A stretch of 64,000 bases of DNA from Clostridia bacterium (GTDB lineage Bacteria; Bacillota; Clostridia; Oscillospirales; CAG-272). The position numbers and the translations under genes are program-made. The stretch spans positions 22,541-86,540 of the forward strand of contig JAFYMF010000014.1 in assembly GCA_017556745.1 (NCBI GenBank). Direction: 5' to 3'. Every line of letters starts with the position of its first letter. The stretch's first letter is position 1. Under the pieces are notes generated by a model. It was not told where the DNA came from, made no database searches, and worked only from the letters and a program-made list of their open reading frames with translations. Shown piece by piece: positions 8,840-18,009 of the stretch.

Positions 8840-9970
8840 ATGTCAGCAGCAGGTATAATTTTTTCAAATATTCACGATGAATGCATTAGTGAGCTTACAA
8901 GGGTGAGAACGATGGCTTCTGTACCTTTTGGCGGTAAATACAGACTCATTGATTTTCCTTTATCGAACATGGTGAACTCAAATATTAACAACATAAAGAT
9001 AATAACCCATTACAACTATCATTCTCTTATGGATCATATTGGTTCAGGAAAAAAATGGGATCTAGCGCGCCGTAACGGAGGAGTAAAAATTCTTCCTCCA
9101 TTTATTACCGCGTATGCCAACAGAGAAAATTCACTCTATACAACCCGTCTTGAAGCCTTAAGAAGTGTCAGCGCATCAATTGATGAAATTGAAGATGAAT
9201 ACGTTGTAATGAGTGATTGTGATATTATTTGTAACGTAAACTTCAAGGAGATAATAAACGAACATATTTCTACAGGAGCAGATATAACGATTGTAGTAAA
9301 AGAAGAAACGCTTAATCAAGAACAGGCAATGAAATCGGTCTTGTTTATTGCTGATGAAGAGAAGAGAATAATTGATGTTCTGTCTTTCCCTGAGAATTAT
9401 AACGGAAGAGGGTATGTTTGGATGAATATACTCATTATAAGTAAAAGAAAACTCATGTCTCTTATCCTTGATGCTACAGCGCATAACTATAATTCTCTTA
9501 TACAAGATATTATTGCAAAACGGCTTAAAGATGAAAATTACAGATTGTTTGCTTATGACGGTTATTTCGGTCGGGTAAGATCTATCCCCGAATACTATTC
9601 TCAAAATATTGCTCTTACAAGGTCAAATTCAGCAAGAGAACTGTTTTTGGGCAAGAACAGCCCAATATACACAAGCGTGCCCGAGACATCATCTACATAT
9701 TACGGAAACTCATGTTCGGTTAAAACATCCATGATTGCTGACGGATGTTCAATCGAGGGAAAAGTAGAAAACAGTATCTTATTTAGCGGTGTAAAAGTAG
9801 ATAAAAATGCAACTGTAAAAAACTCAATTCTTTTTGAAAACACTATAGTAAGCAGTAATGTTAAACTCAACTGTGTCATATCAGACAAAAACGTAGTAAT
9901 TCAAGCAGGCAGGTTTTTGTCAGGACACGAAACAGCCCCTTTTTACATTGAAAAAAATAAGATGATATAA
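8840..9970 (+). CDS. glgD: Glucose-1-phosphate adenylyltransferase, regulatory subunit GlgD
   Basis: A GlgC paralogue (376 residues) that keeps the fold (SVPFGGKYRLIDFPLSN, C-terminal hexapeptide helix) but has lost the GGxGxRL nucleotide loop. The catalytic Asp region reads VVMSDCDIICN instead of GDHIYKMDY. This matches GlgD, the non-catalytic partner described in Bacillus and Clostridia that raises the activity of GlgC. It lies directly downstream of glgC with its own RBS (AAGGAG). Confidence 0.93.
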   Translation: MSAAGIIFSNIHDECISELTRVRTMASVPFGGKYRLIDFPLSNMVNSNINNIKIITHYNYHSLMDHIGSGKKWDLARRNGGVKILPPFITAYANRENSLYTTRLEALRSVSASIDEIEDEYVVMSDCDIICNVNFKEIINEHISTGADITIVVKEETLNQEQAMKSVLFIADEEKRIIDVLSFPENYNGRGYVWMNILIISKRKLMSLILDATAHNYNSLIQDIIAKRLKDENYRLFAYDGYFGRVRSIPEYYSQNIALTRSNSARELFLGKNSPIYTSVPETSSTYYGNSCSVKTSMIADGCSIEGKVENSILFSGVKVDKNATVKNSILFENTIVSSNVKLNCVISDKNVVIQAGRFLSGHETAPFYIEKNKMI

Positions 9971-9995
9971 ACATGTCGGCGGAATGGAGATTAGT

Positions 9996-11411
9996 ATGAA
10001 AATTTTATTTGCATCATCCGAAGCTTTACCATATTCATCAAGTGGTGGACTTGGAGATGTTTTGTTATCTCTACCTAAAGAAATCAAACAATACAGCCAG
10101 ACTGATGTAAGAATCATTTTACCTTTGTATCGATACACAAAGGAAAGATACATTTATTCCCTTGAATTTATCGGTGCAACTACAGTATCTTTAGCCTGGA
10201 GAAATCAATATTGCGGAATATATAAAACAATAAATAACGGTATAACATTTTACTTTATAGACAATGAATATTACTTTTCAAGACACATGCTTTACGGTGA
10301 ATATGATGACGGTGAAAGATTTGCGTTTTTTTCTAAAGCTGTAATAGATGTCATGTCATATTTGGATTTTTACCCGGACATACTTCATGCAAATGACTGG
10401 CAAACCGCCGCGTCTGTAATATATCTAAAAACTTTATATTCACATTTAGACCACTATAAGTATATCAAAAGCGTCTTCACTATACATAACTTTGACTATC
10501 AGGGATGTTTTGATAACTCCACATTTCATGACTTATTTGGTTTTTCCGAAAATTCAAGAAATGCAATATGTATCGGTGAAAAAATAAATTTAGTCAAAGG
10601 GGCAATAGAATATGCTGACTCTGTAACAACAGTTAGTAAAACCTATGCAAAAGAGATAAAGACATTTGATTATTCCGGCAAATTATGCGGTGTTATAAAC
10701 GATAATTTTTATAAAATATCAGGAGTTATCAACGGGATTGACACTGATTATTATTCATCGGAGAGGGATGCTGATATTACAGCCAACTATTCGTCCAAAG
10801 ACATAGCCGGTAAGGCAACAAATAAACGTATGTTACAGGGGATATGTAATCTTCCACTGCGTGACGATATCCCGATTTTGTGCGTAATCAGCCGACTGAC
10901 GGAACACAAAGGAATAGATCTTATTACATCTGCACTTGATATTTTACTTAAAAAAGATCTGCAGATTATAATACTCGGCACAGGTGATACAAAATATGAG
11001 AACTATTTGATAGAAAAATCAAAAGAACATAGTAACCAAATGTGTGTAAACATAAAATTTGACAAGGTTTTATCCAAAAAAATATATGCAGGTTCTGACA
11101 TATTTCTTATGCCATCTCTAAGGGAACCCTGTGGATTGGCACAAATGATAGCATCAAGATACGGAACCGTTCCCGTGGTGAGAAAGACAGGAGGACTTGC
11201 TGATACTATAAATGAGAATTGTTATGAAAAAAACGGATTTGTATTTGAGCAATATAATGTGAAAGAAATGCTCAGTGCAATCGACCGTGCTTTAACAGAA
11301 TATAATAACATCAATGAATGGAATAATCTTGTTAGGCGTGTTATGGATGTGGATTTTTCCTGGGAACAGTCAGCAAAAAGATATATGGATATATATAAAA
11401 AATTATTATAA
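9996..11411 (+). CDS. glgA: Glycogen synthase (GT5), with Ser at the usual ADP-glucose lysine
   Basis: GlgA transfers glucose from ADP-glucose to the non-reducing end of glycogen. The protein is 471 residues with an N-terminal GT5 domain (MKILFASSEALPY) and a C-terminal GT-B domain. The C-terminal domain shows VISRLTEHKGIDLI, PSLREPCGLAQ and the RKTGGLADTI loop. The usual KTGGLADV motif reads SSSGGLGDV, so the position equivalent to E. coli Lys15 is Ser15. I prefer the ATG at 9996, which has GGAG six bases upstream and matches the family start MKILF; an in-frame ATG at 9984 would add four residues. Fourth gene of the glycogen operon. Confidence 0.93.
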   Translation: MKILFASSEALPYSSSGGLGDVLLSLPKEIKQYSQTDVRIILPLYRYTKERYIYSLEFIGATTVSLAWRNQYCGIYKTINNGITFYFIDNEYYFSRHMLYGEYDDGERFAFFSKAVIDVMSYLDFYPDILHANDWQTAASVIYLKTLYSHLDHYKYIKSVFTIHNFDYQGCFDNSTFHDLFGFSENSRNAICIGEKINLVKGAIEYADSVTTVSKTYAKEIKTFDYSGKLCGVINDNFYKISGVINGIDTDYYSSERDADITANYSSKDIAGKATNKRMLQGICNLPLRDDIPILCVISRLTEHKGIDLITSALDILLKKDLQIIILGTGDTKYENYLIEKSKEHSNQMCVNIKFDKVLSKKIYAGSDIFLMPSLREPCGLAQMIASRYGTVPVVRKTGGLADTINENCYEKNGFVFEQYNVKEMLSAIDRALTEYNNINEWNNLVRRVMDVDFSWEQSAKRYMDIYKKLL

Positions 11412-11476
11412 AAATCAGGTTAACTGAGAATAATTATTTAAAAAGTTCTTATCTGTTGTACAGGAAAGGTAAGCAT

Positions 11477-13909
11477 ATGAATAACAAAAATAATCAAACC
11501 TCAAACAGCATTAGAGAATCGATTGACAGTAAACTTAACAGATATTTCGGAGTATCTCTTGAAAGTGCAAGTAAAAACCAGGTATACCGAGCAATAGTCC
11601 TTACTGTTAAAGATATTTTAACTCAGAAGCGATCGGTAAAATCTCAAAAGAGAAACAGTGACAAGAAAATATATTATTTATGCATGGAATTCCTTATTGG
11701 CAGATCTCTTAAAAATAATCTGTATAATCTTGGTCTGATAAAAGAATACAGCGAAGCTTTGTCTCAAACAGGCTATACAATTGACGACATTTTTTCGTGT
11801 GAACCGGATGCGGGTCTTGGAAACGGTGGCCTTGGCAGACTCGCGGCATGTTTTATGGATTCAATGACCACAATGAATTACAGAGCATACGGCTTCTCTA
11901 TATGTTATGAATACGGTCTTTTTCGTCAAAAGATAGTTGACGGAAGTCAGATAGAATTACCGGATGAATGGATGAACGAGGGGGAAGTTTGGCTAATTCC
12001 AAGAACTGACAGAACATGCTCTGTAAAGCTCGGCGGAAACATAAAAGAAAGCTGGGAGAACGGAAAACTGAATATATCTTACGAAAATTATGAGGAAATA
12101 AATGCAGTTCCTTACGATATGATGATATCGGGATATGAGACTGACAACGTAGGTATTCTTCGTCTTTGGAAAGCAAAAAGTCCGTCAAATTTCAACATGT
12201 CCCTCTTTTCTCAGGGAGAATATCTCAAAGCTGTAAAGGACTCTACCAACGCAGAAATAATTTCCAAGGTACTTTACCCATCAGATAATCACACAGAGGG
12301 TAAGTTGCTTCGTCTCACTCAACAGTATTTTCTTGTATCAGCTTCTCTTCAAAGTATAATAAATGATTATTTACGTGAGCATGGAACTCTCTCCGGAATT
12401 GAAGACCGTATTGTTATACACATTAACGATACACATCCTGCAATGTGTATTCCTGAGTTAATGAGAATAATGCTTGATCAGTATTCATATTCATGGGAAA
12501 ATGCATGGCGAGTTGTTTCAAAATGCGTAAGTTATACAAACCATACCGTGATGCCTGAAGCACTGGAGTGTTGGAATACGGATCTTTTTAAATTCAGACT
12601 TCCTCGCATTTATATGATAATAGAGGAACTGAACAAACGCCTTTGCGCAGATCTGTGGAATATATATCCGGGAGACTGGGACAGAATATCCAGAATGTCA
12701 ATTATATCAAACTCGGAAATAAGAATGGCTAATCTGTCTGTGTATGCAGCAAATAAGGTAAACGGAGTATCTGAACTTCACTCTGATATATTAAAAAAAT
12801 CAGTTTTCAGAGATTATGCTAAAACATTACCGTATAAATTTCTTAACGTAACAAACGGAATTGCCCACAGAAGATGGCTCTGTCAGGCTAATCCCGCACT
12901 CACAGAACTTCTTGATGAATGTATAGGTCCAGAATATAAAAAACAACCATCATTACTTGAAAATTTTAAAAAATTCAGCGAAGACAAATCAGTACTTGAA
13001 AGAATTGACTTGATAAAAAGTAACAACAAAAGATATTTTACCGAGTATTTATTAAACCGTGGTATAAACGACGTTAATTCAGAATCGATTTTTGACGTTC
13101 AGGTTAAGCGTATGCATGAATATAAACGACAGCTTCTGAATGTTCTTAAAATCATATCATACTGTAATGACATTGAAGAGGATCCCGGTGTTGATTTCCA
13201 ACCTCAAACCTTTATTTTCGGTGGGAAAGCCGCACCGGGATATTATATGGCTAAGGAAATAATCAGGCTAATATGTGCACTATCCGAATATACAGCTAAA
13301 TCACCTGTGCTGAAAGAAAAACTCAGAGTTATTTACCTTGAAAACTACGATGTGTCCACCGCTGAAATTTTGATACCTGCATCTGATATATCAGAGCAAA
13401 TATCTCTTGCAGGTAAGGAAGCCAGCGGTACGGGATGTATGAAATTCATGATTAACGGTGCCTTGACTGTAGGAACACTTGACGGTGCAAATGTAGAAAT
13501 GATGGAAAAAGTCGGGGAAGAAAATATATATATTTTCGGACTCAGAGCTACCGAGGTTGACGAGCTGTGGAAGAAAGGATATTCATCAATCGACTACTAT
13601 AATAAAAGTATTCGTCTCAGGAAGGCAACCGACAGATTAAATAAAGGATTTGGTGGCATTGAGTTTGATAATATCGCAAGATATCTCACCTCAGGAAACA
13701 GCGGTATCGCAGATCCGTATATGTGCTTCGTAGATTTTGACTCATATGTCAGAACATGCGGCAGGGTAATAAAGGATTACGAAAACAAAGATATGTGGCT
13801 TAAGAAAAGTGTGCTGAATATTGCTGCCGCAGGATATTTTTCCTCTGACAGAAGTATTTTAGAATATGCCGAAAAAATATGGGGGATCACTCATACAAAA
13901 AAAGTATAA
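11477..13909 (+). CDS. glgP: Glycogen/alpha-glucan phosphorylase (GT35)
   Basis: GlgP releases glucose-1-phosphate from glycogen using PLP. It is 810 residues, with the family motifs MEFLIGRSLKNNL, LGNGGLGRLAACF, VIHINDTHPAM and FDVQVKRMHEYKRQLLN. The PLP lysine is Lys656 in EASGTGCMKFMINGA; the usual Asn of GTGNMK is Cys654. The ATG at 11477 has AGGAAAGGT upstream; an upstream TTG at 11456 is less likely. The 65-base gap after glgA is the longest in the operon and shows no obvious terminator. The stop codon overlaps the start of the next gene by one base. Confidence 0.95.
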   Translation: MNNKNNQTSNSIRESIDSKLNRYFGVSLESASKNQVYRAIVLTVKDILTQKRSVKSQKRNSDKKIYYLCMEFLIGRSLKNNLYNLGLIKEYSEALSQTGYTIDDIFSCEPDAGLGNGGLGRLAACFMDSMTTMNYRAYGFSICYEYGLFRQKIVDGSQIELPDEWMNEGEVWLIPRTDRTCSVKLGGNIKESWENGKLNISYENYEEINAVPYDMMISGYETDNVGILRLWKAKSPSNFNMSLFSQGEYLKAVKDSTNAEIISKVLYPSDNHTEGKLLRLTQQYFLVSASLQSIINDYLREHGTLSGIEDRIVIHINDTHPAMCIPELMRIMLDQYSYSWENAWRVVSKCVSYTNHTVMPEALECWNTDLFKFRLPRIYMIIEELNKRLCADLWNIYPGDWDRISRMSIISNSEIRMANLSVYAANKVNGVSELHSDILKKSVFRDYAKTLPYKFLNVTNGIAHRRWLCQANPALTELLDECIGPEYKKQPSLLENFKKFSEDKSVLERIDLIKSNNKRYFTEYLLNRGINDVNSESIFDVQVKRMHEYKRQLLNVLKIISYCNDIEEDPGVDFQPQTFIFGGKAAPGYYMAKEIIRLICALSEYTAKSPVLKEKLRVIYLENYDVSTAEILIPASDISEQISLAGKEASGTGCMKFMINGALTVGTLDGANVEMMEKVGEENIYIFGLRATEVDELWKKGYSSIDYYNKSIRLRKATDRLNKGFGGIEFDNIARYLTSGNSGIADPYMCFVDFDSYVRTCGRVIKDYENKDMWLKKSVLNIAAAGYFSSDRSILEYAEKIWGITHTKKV

Positions 13910-15831
13910 TGGAAAACAAAAATATTTACGAAGAAATATATAGCTTAAAAAACGGTAAACGAGTACGTCTTAATTCTAATGCCATTTGTAACGATGAAAA
14001 AATTGTTTTTTGTATTCACATTCCAAGACAAAAAGCAACGGTTGAAGCTACAATGATCTTTATGGATGACAATAACACGGTATGTGAAGAGCATAAAATG
14101 ATATGGTCTTCGCTCTCTCATGGATTTGATGTTTATGAAGTTATTCTTGATACCGGTAAATACGGAAAAGGTATCTTCTGGCACGACTACAGACTGTTTT
14201 GCGGACAGAAAAATAGAACCATTAACGTTTATGATCCGGACGATTATTTAAGACAACTGCTGATATATTCAAAAAAATTTAAAACACCTGCGCCAATACA
14301 CGGCACAATGTATCATATTTTTGTAGACAGATTTAACCGAAGCGGTAGATCTCCGATAAAGGAAAATGCTATTTTAAATGAAGACTGGAAAAACGGTGTA
14401 CCCGAATATGCTGAATATCCCGGAGGTTATCTGAAGAACAATGTGTTTTTCGGAGGAGACATTTACGGTGTAACAGAAAAACTTGGGTATATAAGCTCTC
14501 TCGGTGTTAAATATATTTATCTCTCTCCCATATTTGACTCTCCATCTAATCATAAATACGATACCGCGGATTATATGACAGTTGATGAGATGTTTGGTGG
14601 CGAAGTGGCATTGACAGAACTTATAGATAAGGCACATGAACATGGTATAGGTATCATTCTTGATGGTGTTTTTAACCATACCGGAGACGACAGTGTATAT
14701 TTCAATAAATACGGCAATTACGGAACCGGCGGAGCATACAGATCAAAAAGATCCAAGTATCACAGTTGGTATACCTTCAGAGATTATGATGGTAACAGAA
14801 ATGATTATGAATGTTGGTGGAATATCGATATACTTCCAAGAGTAAACTGCGATTCAAACAGCTACAGAAGATTTATTTTATGTAAAAACGGAGTAATTGA
14901 AAAATGGTTTTCAATGGGGATAAGTGGTATTCGACTTGATGTTGCCGATGAGTTATCAGACGATTTTCTGAAGAAACTCAGATACAAAGTAAAAAAAGAA
15001 AACCCGGATGCAATAATCATTGGTGAAGTGTGGGAGGATGCATCAAACAAAGTATCTTACGACAAAAGACGAGAATATCTGCACGGATCATCTCTTGATT
15101 CAGTTATGAATTATCCACTAAGAGATGCCATAATTTCTTATATTAAGCACGGTAATCATTCTTACTTTGTCAGAACAGTAAACAGTATATACAAACACTA
15201 TCCTAAAGAAAGTGCTGACTGTCTGATGAATATTCTTGGAACTCATGATACTGCTCGTATTATAACAGCACTTGCAGATAATGACGGACACGATTTATCA
15301 AATGCCGAAAAAGCCCAGAAAAGGCTAACAGATACCAAAAGGGAATACGGTATCAAACTGTTAAAGTTAGCATATCTGACCTTGGTTTTCTTTCCGGGAA
15401 TTCCTTGTGTTTTTTACGGAGATGAAATTGGCACAGAAGGGTATTCGGACCCTTTCTGTCGTAAAACATTTGATTGGGAACAAACAAATCCTGACGATGG
15501 GGATGGATCAACCCTGGCTCTTCTGGATTTTTACCGTGAAATCGGTAAAATAAGAAAACAAGAGACTCTACTGTTCTCAGGTTATGTTAAAATACTTTTA
15601 TGTAACTCTTCCTTCGTGGTAATAATGCGTTATGATGATAAAGGCAGTGCAATAATAGCAATTATAAACCGTGATCTGTCAGACAAAAAATTATACACCG
15701 ACTGTGAACTTACAAATATAATGTCCGGTATTACAGAGAGGGATCCTATAATCCCTTCTCTCTGTGGAAAATATTTCAGAGTAAACAAAGCCGACGTCGG
15801 ACCTGAAAATTTTGTCTTTGAAGTCATATAA
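13909..15831 (+). CDS. GH13 alpha-amylase family glycoside hydrolase
   Basis: A 640-residue cytoplasmic GH13 enzyme. An N-terminal beta domain (~1-115) precedes the barrel, which starts at GTMYHIFVDRFNRSG. The conserved regions are DGVFNHTG (region I), nucleophile Asp344 (GIRLDVADEL), acid/base Glu373 (IIGEVWED) and transition-state Asp447 (LGTHDTAR). Neopullulanase or maltodextrinase-like enzymes look like this, and one placed in a glg operon most likely trims or debranches glycogen fragments after GlgP. Exact specificity cannot be read. The ATG overlaps the glgP stop codon (TAATG), so the two are translationally coupled. A strong terminator follows at once. Confidence 0.9.
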   Translation: MENKNIYEEIYSLKNGKRVRLNSNAICNDEKIVFCIHIPRQKATVEATMIFMDDNNTVCEEHKMIWSSLSHGFDVYEVILDTGKYGKGIFWHDYRLFCGQKNRTINVYDPDDYLRQLLIYSKKFKTPAPIHGTMYHIFVDRFNRSGRSPIKENAILNEDWKNGVPEYAEYPGGYLKNNVFFGGDIYGVTEKLGYISSLGVKYIYLSPIFDSPSNHKYDTADYMTVDEMFGGEVALTELIDKAHEHGIGIILDGVFNHTGDDSVYFNKYGNYGTGGAYRSKRSKYHSWYTFRDYDGNRNDYECWWNIDILPRVNCDSNSYRRFILCKNGVIEKWFSMGISGIRLDVADELSDDFLKKLRYKVKKENPDAIIIGEVWEDASNKVSYDKRREYLHGSSLDSVMNYPLRDAIISYIKHGNHSYFVRTVNSIYKHYPKESADCLMNILGTHDTARIITALADNDGHDLSNAEKAQKRLTDTKREYGIKLLKLAYLTLVFFPGIPCVFYGDEIGTEGYSDPFCRKTFDWEQTNPDDGDGSTLALLDFYREIGKIRKQETLLFSGYVKILLCNSSFVVIMRYDDKGSAIIAIINRDLSDKKLYTDCELTNIMSGITERDPIIPSLCGKYFRVNKADVGPENFVFEVI

Positions 15832-15875
15832 AACAAAAAGCATGTACAATTTTCGGTTGTATATGCTTTTTGTTT
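15831..15875 (+). terminator. Terminator of the glycogen operon
   Basis: A 19-base stem (AAACAAAAAGCATGTACAA at 15831-15849 pairing with 15857-15875, one G-U pair) begins at the amylase stop codon and ends in a T-rich arm. Confidence 0.8.
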
Positions 15876-15953
15876 TATAATGTTCAAATGCATGTAACAA
15901 ATTTGTAGTATTATGTATTATGTATACATTTATTTACAGGTCAGGTAATTAAT

Positions 15954-16730
15954 GTGATAGATCAGAAAATCTTCGCGCAAATTTGCGATGATACCATACA
16001 TAACCCCAAATGTATAACCAATATCGGTACTTATAACGAAAAGATTATGCATTTGATTCTGAAAAAGTATATTGATCCCGACGAAAGTCATCACGAAAAG
16101 AAATGTTGTGGTTTTTTCGCCGATATTCTTGATGGCAACAATATCACAGAAATACAAACAGGCAGCCTTTCTCCGTTAAAAAAGAAATTACTGAAGTTGT
16201 CTGATCTCGGGTACAATATAAACGTTGTACATCCAATTTACAGAAAAAAATGGATATCCTGGCTTGACACAAACAGCGGTGAGATTACGCGAAAACGTCT
16301 TTCACCGAAAAAAGGGAGCAAGTATCATTTTCTTGCTGAGCTTGTCTATGTTCTTCCACTCCTCAAGGTGGGTAATATTAAATTCACCGTGCTTTTTCTT
16401 GAAGTAGAAGAATATCGTAATCTCAACGGGTGGGACAGCACAAAAAAGAAGGGATCAACAAAGAACGTTTCTATACCTATCAGCCTTCTTGATGAGATGT
16501 GCATTTCATCTGCCGAGGACTATCACTTTCTTATACCGAAAGAACTTAATGAAACCTTTTCAACCGCTGAGTTTGCAAAGGCTGCAGGACTTACGAAACG
16601 CCGTGCATACGCAGCCATAAGAGTTCTTAAAGAGGTCATGGCGATAGAACCAAATCATACGCTAAAAAGAGAGATCTATTACAAGAAGACATTTGTTAGT
16701 CAATCATCTGACACCTCAAAAGGAGAATAG
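15954..16730 (+). CDS. Predicted CoiA-like PD-(D/E)XK nuclease with C-terminal winged helix
   Basis: A 258-residue protein without a firm family name. Residues 48-80 contain Glu48 (HHEKKCCG), Asp57 (FFADILDG) and Glu66-Ile-Gln68 (TEIQTGSLSPLKKKL). That spacing and the E-x-Q form resemble the CoiA branch of PD-(D/E)XK nucleases. Further conserved-looking blocks are VVHPIYRKKWISWLD (91-105), RLSPKKGSKYHFLAEL (115-130) and EEYRNLNGWDSTKKKGSTK (152-170). Residues 200-232 (TFSTAEFAKAAGLTKRRAYAAI) fit a winged helix-turn-helix. It uses a GTG start with CAGGT upstream. It is the first gene of the unit continuing into the M16 peptidases, one base downstream. The nuclease assignment is inferred from motifs only. 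Confidence 0.5.
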   Translation: MIDQKIFAQICDDTIHNPKCITNIGTYNEKIMHLILKKYIDPDESHHEKKCCGFFADILDGNNITEIQTGSLSPLKKKLLKLSDLGYNINVVHPIYRKKWISWLDTNSGEITRKRLSPKKGSKYHFLAELVYVLPLLKVGNIKFTVLFLEVEEYRNLNGWDSTKKKGSTKNVSIPISLLDEMCISSAEDYHFLIPKELNETFSTAEFAKAAGLTKRRAYAAIRVLKEVMAIEPNHTLKREIYYKKTFVSQSSDTSKGE

Positions 16731-16731
16731 A

Positions 16732-18009
16732 ATGAAACCTATAAAATTTACAATTGCAGACGGTATCACACTTAACGTGATCTCAACAAGAAAATTCAAG
16801 ACTGCACAGCTTGCAATTAATTTTCTTGTTCCGCTCAGACGTGAGACAGCCGCTAAGAACTCACTGCTATCCGCAGTCCTTCTTCGCGGTACAGCGAAAA
16901 ATCCAACTATTGCGGATATAAGCCGTAAGCTACAGTCTCTTTACGCGGCATCTATTGCTCAAACAAACTATAAACGCGGAGAAGTGCAGGTATTTGGTCT
17001 ATATTCGAATTTCATTGACAGTAAATATTCTCTCGACGGATGTGATATCCTCGGTGGTACTCTCGGAATGATGGCCGAGATGCTTTTTGACCCATATATT
17101 ATTGACGGCGCTTTTTGCGAGGAGTACGTTGAAGGTGAGAAGTCCAATCTTATTGATAAAATCAACGGAAGAATCAACAATAAAAACAGCTATGCGCTTA
17201 CTCGCTGTCACGAAGAAATGTGTCGCGATGAAGCATTTGGTCTCGATATTCTCGGAAGCGAAGAAACCGTAAAAGAAATCACTCATCTTTCGCTCTATGA
17301 ACATCATAAAGAAATCATTGAAAAAGCAAGAATCGATGTTTTTTACGTTGGTGCCGAGTCTCCTGAAGTTATCCTTGACAAGGTGAAAGATATGTTCAGC
17401 GGAATAAATGGAAGGGTGCCGGAACCTCTTTCCACTAATGTAAAGAGGTCTTCAGATTCGGTACGAGAAATAGTTGAATATGATTCTGTCGAACAGACCA
17501 AGCTAAGCATAGGTTTCAGAACAGGTACCGTACTCTCTGATAGTGACTATTATAAGTTCTCGGTATTTTCCGAGGTATATGGCAGCGGAACCACCTCAAA
17601 GCTCTTTATGAATGTCAGAGAAAAGCTCAGTCTCTGTTACTACTGTCAGGCCGTTCCTGAAGCACAGAAGGGTATTATGGTGGTAATAAGCGGCATTGAA
17701 GCTGAGAAGTATGATGCCGCTAGGGAAGAGATCCTTCATCAGCTTGATGAGGTCAAAAACGGAAATATAACCGACGATGAATTTGATGGTGCGATAGAAT
17801 CCCTTTGCGGTGATTATATGCGTATATACGACAGTCCGGATATGCTCGAAGCATGGTATATCGGCAGATCTCTTGCCGGTAGGTGCGATTCTCCCGAAGA
17901 TGCCGCAAGAATGATCAAAACTGTAACAAAAGAAGATATATCAGAAATGGCAAAGAAACTCACCCTTGATACCATCTACACTCTCAAACCAAACGAGGAG
18001 GATAAATAA
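16732..18009 (+). CDS. M16-family peptidase homologue, YmfF-like (non-catalytic partner)
   Basis: A 425-residue member of the M16 (insulinase-like) family. The N-terminal half lacks the HxxEH zinc motif that the next gene has; the corresponding region reads LSAVLLRGTAKNP. It keeps the C-terminal M16 features (LFMNVREKLSLCYYCQA, the family R/Y motif). M16 proteins often work as pairs of one active and one inactive subunit, and the YmfF/YmfH pair is found throughout Bacillota. The ATG at 16732 has AAAGGAGAA upstream. Its stop overlaps the ATG of the active partner by one base, supporting a stoichiometric complex. Confidence 0.85.
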   Translation: MKPIKFTIADGITLNVISTRKFKTAQLAINFLVPLRRETAAKNSLLSAVLLRGTAKNPTIADISRKLQSLYAASIAQTNYKRGEVQVFGLYSNFIDSKYSLDGCDILGGTLGMMAEMLFDPYIIDGAFCEEYVEGEKSNLIDKINGRINNKNSYALTRCHEEMCRDEAFGLDILGSEETVKEITHLSLYEHHKEIIEKARIDVFYVGAESPEVILDKVKDMFSGINGRVPEPLSTNVKRSSDSVREIVEYDSVEQTKLSIGFRTGTVLSDSDYYKFSVFSEVYGSGTTSKLFMNVREKLSLCYYCQAVPEAQKGIMVVISGIEAEKYDAAREEILHQLDEVKNGNITDDEFDGAIESLCGDYMRIYDSPDMLEAWYIGRSLAGRCDSPEDAARMIKTVTKEDISEMAKKLTLDTIYTLKPNEEDK

